Assembly (NCBI GenBank): GCA_030762895.1
Contig: CM061063.1
Span: 71,297,836 to 71,361,835, forward strand
Source of the DNA: Sophora flavescens
Taxonomy: Eukaryota > Streptophyta > Magnoliopsida > Fabales > Fabaceae
Direction: 5' to 3'
DNA: 64,000 bases
Shown here: one piece after another, positions 55,549 to 64,000 of the stretch
How positions within the stretch are numbered: position 1 is the first letter of the stretch
Layout: the number at the start of each line of letters is the position of its first letter
Translations under genes and position numbers: made by a program
The notes under the pieces: model-generated
The model's input: the letters and a program-made list of their open reading frames with translations, nothing else
Told to the model about the DNA's origin: nothing
The model's database searches: none

Positions 55549-58089
55549 AAAGCCCTCCCCACCTTGGTTTAAAAAAAAAACAAGAAAAAGAGTGATACCC
55601 AAAATTCTAAAAGAAAATGTGTTCTCTAATTTGAATCATGCTGTATTTTTTTTTTTATGAACCATGTTGTATGTATGAAAAATGATTTATTGAGAAGGAT
55701 AGAAATTTACTTTTGTGATTTCTACACCTCGAAAAGAGATTAATCTTTAACTATCAATAGAAAGATATCCTTGGCACAACAACAAAATGTCCTTCAAATT
55801 TAGGTTTTACTAAATTAAAATTTTCAATTTAATTGTAAGAATTTCAAATGTCAATTACAATAAGTTTTAATAAAAACTAACGTATTTTTAAAATTTATCT
55901 TAGAAAAATATTTTTAATCAACATTTGAGATTTTTAAGCACTATATTAGAATTCTTCTCATTGATAAAAAATAAAATAATAGAAGTCTCTACTCTTTTAA
56001 ACAAAATCAGGAATATAATGGGATAAATCTGGGTATTTACTCAAAATGAAAAGAATAATTTTAAATCTTCCAACTCAATCCTTCTAATATTTCTCTTACT
56101 CGGTAAATAAAGTAAATATTGATTTTTTTTTTAATATTTTGCATGCATTATTTTTTTTATTGGTACTTTCTTTATTTTGTTGTTAATATGGTTATTAGGA
56201 ATATTTTGTAGAAATATATAGCTGCCATGATTGTTGGGAATATGAAAAGGATGAAATGGTACTTTTACTCTTATTTTCAATTTTGCTCCAAATACTTTTT
56301 TTATAAAAAAAAAATGGTCTCTCAATCAACCATTTTGTTATAATAACAATTAATAGTTCTTTCCTTAGTTGCTTAAACAACATTGATTTTTTTCTTTAAA
56401 AAAAATCTATAAAGTGAGTTAATATCTAAAGTGAACAAGTAAGAATATATTACTTTTAGATCATTTAGTGTGGTTCAAAAATTATTAGTTTGGTCCAATC
56501 TGTACCTAACTACGGGCACTTTTTCAAATCAATGGTGGATATACATTTTTACTTGCTCATTTTGGAGACAGACTCATTTCGGATGAGTCTTATCCAAAAC
56601 TTTTAACAATGTAATGTGATTGTTAAACTTGTATTTACCTAACAATTTACTTAACAGCCAAAGGAAATGACATCATTTCATATTTGTGCCGAGTATATTA
56701 TTTTGTCTTCAATTTAATGTTGACTCGACTCTAAAGGTTAGCTGGTGAAACTGAAAACCTAAAGAAAAAAAATACTACTTGATAAAAGACTTCATTTAAA
56801 ATATTATATGAAAATAATGATATAATAAAGGTTCGTGTCAAGTTAATCATCTATGTTGGCAAACGTTAATACCGTTACTCTTTCAATCCAACATTGTTAA
56901 CACATGTTAACATATGCCAACATAAAATATTAGCATGACACAAATAAAAGTTAAGGGACCAAGTCAAACGAGCAATCAAGATAAGGAACGAAAAAACTAA
57001 TTTTGCCTATAATAAAACATATACTACATGAAAAAAAATGATGTAACAAAACTAATATTAATACTTTTTTTGCATCATGTTCAAAAATTAGATTGTTTGG
57101 ATAATATTATAAATTTAAAACTAAGATAGGTCAATAAAATTACATGATTTAGCATATTTCATTTGACCATCAGGGCCTTTCAATTACCAAGTTCAAATTT
57201 TATAACTATTTTAAAAATTTGATTATGTAAAAACTTTGGTTAAGCAAGGTCAGTTCGACTATGAACCAAGCTATCAGTCAATCCAGTCAAACCATTTGAA
57301 CTAACACGAATTTGATATCACGTCTAAACCAAGCAAAAAGCTTGAAACCGAATACAGTTCTATCATATGAATTGGTGGAAGTTTATAATAAATGACAAAA
57401 CTTAAGTATAATTTTTTGGATAATCATGATGTTATTTTCTTAAAAAAAAAAAATTTATCAAAATTGCATGATATCTTTTTGGGATGTCACGGATTAGATG
57501 GTTTAAAAACTTTATACTTCATTACCAATACATGGTAATGGTAGCCTAGCATTATCACTTCGAGTTTAGAAAATTGGAATGCACTTTACAAATGGCAATT
57601 AGGATATACGCCCAAACCATGTATCCGGAGGGAGAGCATTGAGTAGAAAGCAAGGAAAATAAGAGTGCTTAAAAAACCAACTTTCAAGCAAGCATATATA
57701 CTACCGTAAAATGGAACTTATAAAAATTAAAAACACACATAAATAGTTAAGGTTGAGCAGGTGAAGTGAATAAATCCCATAAAATACACATATTGGTGAG
57801 ACCTTTTATGCACTTTTAGCAATCCTTCATGCATACATCTCCAAGCAAAGATGATTGTGGATCAAAGTTGTGCCGCCCAAAGAATCAATCTTTATCCCAA
57901 ACAGGAATACTTGTCTTGATGGTTCTTACTCTTTTTTGACTCTCCAATTCTGGGATGTCCAACTTCTGCTTTTATAAAATAAAATCCTCTCATTGTACTA
58001 ACTTTGGGTCTTTCAATGCTCTGGAACAAGAGCCATAAGAAATCAAGTTTCTCTGGGGGCATTGCAGTAACCAATATTGGAAGTGGGTC
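55549..58089. other. AT-rich intergenic DNA, no gene recognised
   Basis: No open frame with family resemblance and no RNA gene. The last few hundred bases presumably hold the promoter and 5' UTR of the X8-domain gene. Confidence 0.5.
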
Positions 58090-59564
58090 ATGGAAACAAG
58101 CATAGTTTACTCGAGAGTGAGAGCTGGGATACTTCTCTGTCTAACTTTAGCTGCTATTTCTCCCACTCATTGTGGTAAGCTTACAATTTTCTAAATTAAA
58201 GAAGGGGGGTTACTAACTATATACTCCCCAAATTTTAATTTCTAGTTAGATGAAATTAACCTTGGTCATGCAAAAAATGGTTACATTTGGAAGTTGTATA
58301 TGGCATTGACTTGCTAGACTCTAACTGGAAGTTTTTAGTGTTAGATTACCTCTCAAGAAGTTATTTGTTATTAGTATGCCTCTTTACTTTCCCCTTTACA
58401 GATGCTGATAGATCAATGAGACTACTCAGAGGCCATGAACATAGAAGAAATTTGATCAACAAGTACCCAAAGAAGTTGAAAATGTTTAAGCATTTTGATC
58501 TTAACCCAACTCTAGACTCATCAAATGTACAACCCTATAGTGTTAGTTCACCATTTGCTATGGCTCCTTATGAATCAATAGCTCCGATTACATTGCCAGA
58601 AAACAACCCACCATTTTGTGTGTACCCGTCACCAAGTACTCCTTCTACAAGCATTCCAACTCCCACAGGGTATCAATTCTCCCCACCATCCCCTTCTTAC
58701 TATTACACCCCACCAGTTGTTCCAACCCAAGATCCACCTCCAAGCCCAACAAGCATAATACCAGGCCCACCTGGGTCTTTACCCACACCCACACCCACAC
58801 CTGAAATTGTTTCGGGCCCACCTAGTCAAATGCCCGGCTCACCCGAACCGATATTGAATCCTCCCATAATTTTTCCAGGTCCACCTGGGTCTTTACCCAC
58901 ACCCACACCTGAAATTGTTTCAGGCCCACCTAGTCCAATGTCCGACTTACCGGGACCCATACTGAATCCTCCCATCATTTTCCCAGGCCCATCTGGGTCA
59001 ACAATGAGCCCACCTTATTTTGAGCCCAGCCCACCATCTTACATTCCTTCTCCTACTGGTAGTATTACCCCTACCCCACCAAGTATTATCCCATCTCCCA
59101 CTGGAAGCACTGTCCCTAGCCCAACAGTGTTTCAGCCTCCAGTTGTATATCCACCACCAAGTGTGCCACCACCACCCAACACTGCCCCAATTGTGGCCTT
59201 ATGGTGTGTGGCTAAGGCATCAGTACCAGACCCAATCATTCAAGAGGCTATGAATTATGCTTGTGTGTCCGGAGCGGATTGCAGTTCGATTCAGCCCAAT
59301 GGGTCATGCTTTGAGCCCAACACTGTATTTGCACATGCTTCATATGCTTTCAATAGCTTATGGCAAAGGACAAGGGCTGCTGGTGGCACTTGCGAGTTTG
59401 GAGGGACAGCCATTTTGGTTACAGTGGATCCAAGTGAGTTTTACAAACTTAACAAAGATGAATTATCCATTTGATTATGTATCCCATTAGCCACTTTATG
59501 CTTTCATATCACTGATGCTACATTTTTCTTCTACACAGGTTATGAAGGATGCCACTTTGTCTAG
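58090..59564 (+). CDS. Secreted proline-rich protein with C-terminal X8 (CBM43) domain
   Basis: Exons are 58090-58174, 58402-59433 and 59539-59564 (1143 bp, 380 residues). The first exon encodes a signal peptide (METSIVYSRV, then a hydrophobic AGILLCLTLAAIS run). Residues about 100-290 are Pro/Ser/Thr-rich with repeats such as PGPPGSLPTPTP and EIVSGPPSPM, like wall glycoproteins. The X8 domain (about 294-377) starts ALWCVAKASVPDPIIQEAMN. It has six cysteines, the last supplied by the 26-bp final exon (YEGCHFV, stop); without that splice the domain would lose it. X8 domains bind beta-1,3-glucan (callose). No GPI-anchor signal follows the domain. An apoplastic or plasmodesmal wall role is inference. 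Confidence 0.85.
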
Positions 59565-62500
59565 TACTGATTAATGAAAGGCTTCATTTTTCATGCCTTA
59601 AAAGGGGAAAACACACTTTTGGAACCAAGACTAGAAACCAGATACCTTCTTTCTTACAGTTTCCCAATTTATGTATATTTTGATCTTGTGTAAAGAAGTT
59701 ATGTAGGAAAGATTTGATCACTTAATTAAATCAACTCCTTTATGCAGATATGGGTCTTCTTTGTTTGATGAGAGACTTATAATTGTAGAGGCTAGAGACA
59801 TTTTGTATCTATCATATAATGTAGCAAAAATCACAGGCAAAGAAAGAGAAGCACTAAACTTTCTATGTAAAAAATGTTTATGCTGCGTTTGTGATGGCAC
59901 TGCATTGTTACCTTTGGGGACTAATATGAGTCAATGCAATTTACAACTTTGGCATAATGTAATTTCGAGAAGTTGCTGCAATTGAAATATTATGACCACA
60001 TTGTATAATGTGAGTGGCTGAAATATTTCCCCTCCAACAACAAGGGTAAGAAGGTAATTTCATAATATTTTAGTCGTATTGAATCTTTAATTGCATATAT
60101 TTTTATTGCGAACCATTTATTGGCTTTAATGCTTAACATTAAACTGATATTATTTTTATTGCTCCTCCACAATTAAATTGATATTATTTTCAAAAATAGT
60201 AATATCAATCAAGCATGATTTGATTTTGTGAATATTTTTTATTCTTATTATGATTTTATTTTTATTGCCATTTTTTAATTCTCATTATTTAAGTCTTTTA
60301 GTCTCTTATGCACTGCACACAATACCTTACGGAAAGATTGTCCATCATTAGAACATTGGTGTTCTGGTCTAAAGGTGTTTTTTTCCTTTATTATTTTGTC
60401 TCTTTTGATAAAGGTGTTTTTTTCCTTTATTATTTTGTCTCTTTTAATTTTAAACTTTTGGTATTTTAGTCGGTTAGTTGGTTTTGATGGGCTGAAAGGT
60501 GTGGGTGATTTAGGTGATTTTAAACTTGATATTATTTGGAATAATAATATTTCCTCTTAAACATAATACTTTTAAACTAATTAGATGAACTTTAGACCAT
60601 TAGACCAATATTGATTTTCTGGACTCTACTCTTCTTCGTAAGGTATAAGCAAGTGAAGTTGTGTTTTTTTTTTTTTTTGCTTTATTATAATTATAATGTC
60701 TCTTTTGGTTTTAAAATTTTGGTCTTTTAATTAGTTGATTGATTTTGATGGGCTGCGTCGTTTAGGTTAGTGTTTTCTTTTCTTTTTAATTGAAAAGAGA
60801 AGTAAGTCATTTTTATTTTTCTTTTTTTAAGGTGTTTTCTTTTTTTCCCTCTATTATTTTGTTACTTTTGATTTTAAACTTTTGGTATTTTAGTTGATTA
60901 GTTGGTTTTGATGAAGTTGAAATTTGAAAGGGGTGGTTGATTTTGAATAATGATATTTCCTCTTAACATAATGCTTGGAACTTTGTAGAATGGCATAAAA
61001 AATAACCTGAGTTAGTGACCTTCTTGATGGAAGGATCGATCGGAAGACCAAGGTTCGTGTAACTTGCATGTGAAAACTAGCCTAGCTGATTTCAAGAATC
61101 ATCTATAAACCGGTAGTATTGTGATGATTTTCCTTGATGAAAATGTAAGTAATTTATTTTATGTGCATTAATGTAGTATTTAATGTATTCGTTTCCTTTT
61201 GTCGACGAATGCCTCACTGACATGTTCTTTTCTTTTCTTTTTCCTTTTTTTAGATGCAAGTCTACCAAAATACATGCTACAATCAAATGTAGCCTAATAC
61301 CAAAGTTCGAGTCAGATATCGATGAAGGTAATGTTTATTTTGTTGAAATTTTTTTGGTCGCTTAAAATGATATCAAGTTCAAGATGACAAGGCATACATT
61401 TAAGTTGAATTTTATTCGTAGGACCGAGAACAAATATTTGATGGATTGAAGATGGGATTAATTTACTTAGAATTGAATCAATTAAGAAAAGATTTAAATT
61501 AAAAGATTGATTACTTTCAAAAATATCTTTTTTGATTGGCATATACTTTCCAAAGTATCTTATTTGTTTATCTTATTTGTTTCTTCCAATTTGGAGATTT
61601 GATAAAAATATTTTTATTTTTGTTTTAAATTTTTTTCCCAATTTGGAGATTTGGTAAAATAAATTGGAATTAATTTATTATTTTCTATATTATTGGTTTT
61701 CTCATAATAAAATATCTAAAAATAAAACAATTGATAAATTTATTTCATTCAATTTTATTTTGTTGTACGTGAATCTTGATGTTTACGTATGAGATTTTAT
61801 ATTATTTTATGCTAAAGATTTTTTTTGAAGCCGAAAAATTAAATTCTTATCAATGAAATCTATGTTTTGTATCTTTTATGGAATCAAATTAGAAGAGAAT
61901 TTAAAATATATAGTGGTTGGTAGGATATCTGATACCGTTAAGATAGGAAAATATTTGATTTTTATTTACTATATTATTCCAACCAATTAGAATTAGAATA
62001 TTTAATATTATTTGCGATTCATATTTTCAATGTATTAAATGAAAGATATAATTGTGATTCAAATTTCAAATTTCAAATAGAATAGAAAATATTATTTATT
62101 AGAAGAATAATGACAAAATCGAGAATTAATTTGCAAAATATAACATAAAATTTCATTGAAAAATATCAAACTTTAATGGCAATTAATTATTATGAGAATA
62201 AAATATTTTGGATGACATAACAATAAATAATTAGTTGATAGGATTGAAGACAAATATATCAATAATTAATGTGATTTACAATTTATTTCGGAAGTAATAT
62301 TGGACAAAATGGTCTTATTGCTCGATTGTCATTGATGTCATCTGACGCCATGATCCTTTATAAATTCTAACGTAGACAATTTCCTATGGTTGTTTCTTTT
62401 GCAATGACAATAAATAAGAGTTAAAGACAATCCCTAAAACATGTGGGCATTTATCTCACACGGGCAGTTGTATGTTACAGTATCAAGGGTTACTTTACGT

Positions 62501-63855
62501 CAAGGTTTAAAAATAGGAAAAAACTTAGGGACGTTGTTTAATAGATGTTGTTTGTGTTGTTCACCAATTATAACATGCCACATAGATTAAATTTTTCATT
62601 TAAATTTAAAATGTTCCTATTTTTTCTATTGGTTGGTTAACCCATGTGTTGAATTGTGATTGGAGAACAGTAAAAATGGTGACTATGCAACTGCACATAA
62701 GTTTTGTCTTTAAAAATACCGGTATGTGACAATGAAGGTCACATTTCAAATTATACCTCCAATGTAGTATATAAATAAGTATTTCAGAATTTAATATAGA
62801 CAGGTGGCATAGCATTTATTAAATTCATTTTATACACCAATATCTCTTACTCATTGTTTATTCGGTACCTTTGTTTACAAAGATTGTGGCTTTTTGCATT
62901 TAAATTTGTTAATGTTGAAAACTAATTTTGAAAATCTTAATTTTACTCTAAAATATTGATTGTTCGTGCATTGCACATGTACATGGTCTAACGACGGTTT
63001 ATAATGCTTACGTGGTGTTGATTCTCAAATCTCAATACCATGTCCCAGCACAATCAATGTTTAAACCTTGCCAAATCATAGTATAGACGACGCTGTCTTC
63101 AATACTCCATCGCTAATATGGAGTTTGCATCCTCCACCATTTTGCACCATAGATTTAATATTAAAATATTTTAATGGTTAAGATTAAAAGGGACAAAATG
63201 GTCAAGATAATAGATCAGCTTCTCTTCTTTCAACCCAACGCCCCGTGAGATCTCTGGTTTGGTTCTTGTCGTTCTTCATCGGTTTTGTCGCTATACGGGC
63301 GCTTCTTGCCGAGAATTTTTAGATCTGGTTTCTGATATTCCTTTCCATCATGTTCTTTCTCTTTTTCTCCCTCAAATCTCTTCACCTTCAACTGCAACGA
63401 GTGGCATAAATAAAATCAGATCTAATCCTATCTCTTCACCTTCTTGTTTGTTTGTTTTTATTTTTTTATCTAGAACTTGCTCATAACATCATCAGTGGCA
63501 TAAACGAGTTCCCCCAGACCCAATGAGCTAAGTATGGCAGGCACGAAAGCATCTTGCCCAAAATGATTTTGAAGAAATTAAATGGGTTTTGACCCACATG
63601 ATGAATACAAATATAAGGGGATCAAACATTCAAAAATCAATATATCATTACTTGGACAAATTGAATACAAATATAACAGACCACAATCAATGATTTATAG
63701 AACTAGCAGATGAGATGATCGGCCATGGCCTTTTTTTGGTTATTAGTGCTTTCTCTGTGGCGCCACACCCGTTGTTGACACGGCTTCGTCCGAAAACCTT
63801 TTTTATTTTTTATTTTTTATTTTTTAATGTAAAATGTCTAAAATGACCTTGGAGC
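59565..63855. other. AT-rich intergenic DNA, no confident gene
   Basis: It includes the 3' flank of the X8 gene and the tandem repeat at 60370-60985. A GC-richer, CT-rich stretch at about 63220-63480 could be the leader of a gene. Its 75-codon open frame (63259-63486) resembles nothing I know, and no downstream exon is apparent before the right-edge transposon. Confidence 0.45.
60370..60985. repeat. Diverged tandem repeat, about three units
   Basis: Blocks recur in the same order near 60373-60570, 60680-60770 and 60830-60985: GGTGTTTTTTTCC, TTTATTATTTTGTC, TTTTAAACTTTTGGTATTTT, TTAGTTGGTTTTGATG and ATATTTCCTCTTAA. A short duplicate of the first block (AAGGTGTTTTTTTCCTTTAT) occurs twice at the start. 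No coding function is apparent. Confidence 0.6.
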
Positions 63856-64000
63856 TAGGGGTGTTCATAAACCGATCCAATGACAACCGTAGTGACCGAA
63901 CCGAATAACCGATAACTGATAACCGAAATAACAAAAAACCGCAAAAAACCGATTCAGTTAATTGGATTGGATCGGTTTTCGGTTCCAATTTGCAAAACCG
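63855..64000 (+). mobile_element. hAT-type element or MITE end, cut by the window edge
   Basis: CTAGGGGTGTTCATAAACCG is a typical plant hAT or hAT-MITE terminus. It is followed by subterminal ACCGAATAACCGATAAC and AAAAAACCG motifs in both orientations. The other end lies outside the window, so size and target duplication are unknown. Confidence 0.55.

Noticed and set aside
58287..59474. Single long unspliced frame for the X8 protein
   Set aside because: It would lack the signal peptide and the last X8 cysteine; the three-exon model restores both with standard splice sites.
59761..59985. 74-codon frame downstream of the X8 gene
   Set aside because: No recognisable domain; lies in probable 3' flank.

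Overview
The window looks like nuclear DNA of a eudicot plant. It has spliced plant genes (a B3-type cyclin, a CASP-like membrane protein, an X8/CBM43 wall protein), AT-rich intergenic DNA, tRNA-derived SINEs, and nested hAT, Ty1/copia and MULE-like elements. SIRE-like copia elements with LTRs near 2 kb would suit a legume, but I cannot fix the species. No rRNA gene, functional tRNA gene, CRISPR array or prokaryotic gene is visible.

Bases 1-28855 are a transposon graveyard. A BED/DUF659 hAT transposon (hAT-1, minus strand, running off the left edge, right end at 3103) sits in a decayed LINE. A SINE follows at about 4141-4350. A second hAT (hAT-2, 4586-28847, 8-bp target duplication GATTTCAC) is split by two insertions. 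The first is a SIRE-like copia element (SIRE-1, 6071-22342) that has lost nearly all of pol and is itself split by a fuller relative in the opposite orientation (SIRE-2, 8575-18131, target duplication GCAAC). The second is a 4.6-kb element with the ends of a solo LTR (23445-28040, target duplication TTACA). Both SIRE elements carry the same minisatellite in their LTRs.

Bases 28856-33800 are AT-rich intergenic DNA with microsatellites and a minus-strand SINE that has a 17-bp target duplication.

Bases 33800-54230 are the most interesting part. A complete cyclin B3;1 gene (CYCB3;1) lies on the minus strand at 39610-54069, with 23 exons and about 674 codons. Its 3' half, which holds the whole cyclin fold, is repeated in inverted orientation at 34340-37730. 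The two arms of about 3.4 kb are nearly identical and flank 1.3 kb carrying the last two exons of a CASP-like gene. The plus-strand copy keeps every splice site and an open frame of about 396 codons. It lacks the N-terminal destruction box (RKALADVSN) of the full gene and starts behind an unrelated leader. The full gene has a RE1-like copia element in intron 14, a Tourist-like MITE in intron 15, and a MULE-like element carrying a DUF4283 fragment ending about 160 bp upstream of its ATG.

Bases 55549-64000 hold a secreted proline-rich X8-domain protein gene (58090-59564), long AT-rich stretches, a diverged tandem repeat and, at the right edge, the start of another hAT-type element.
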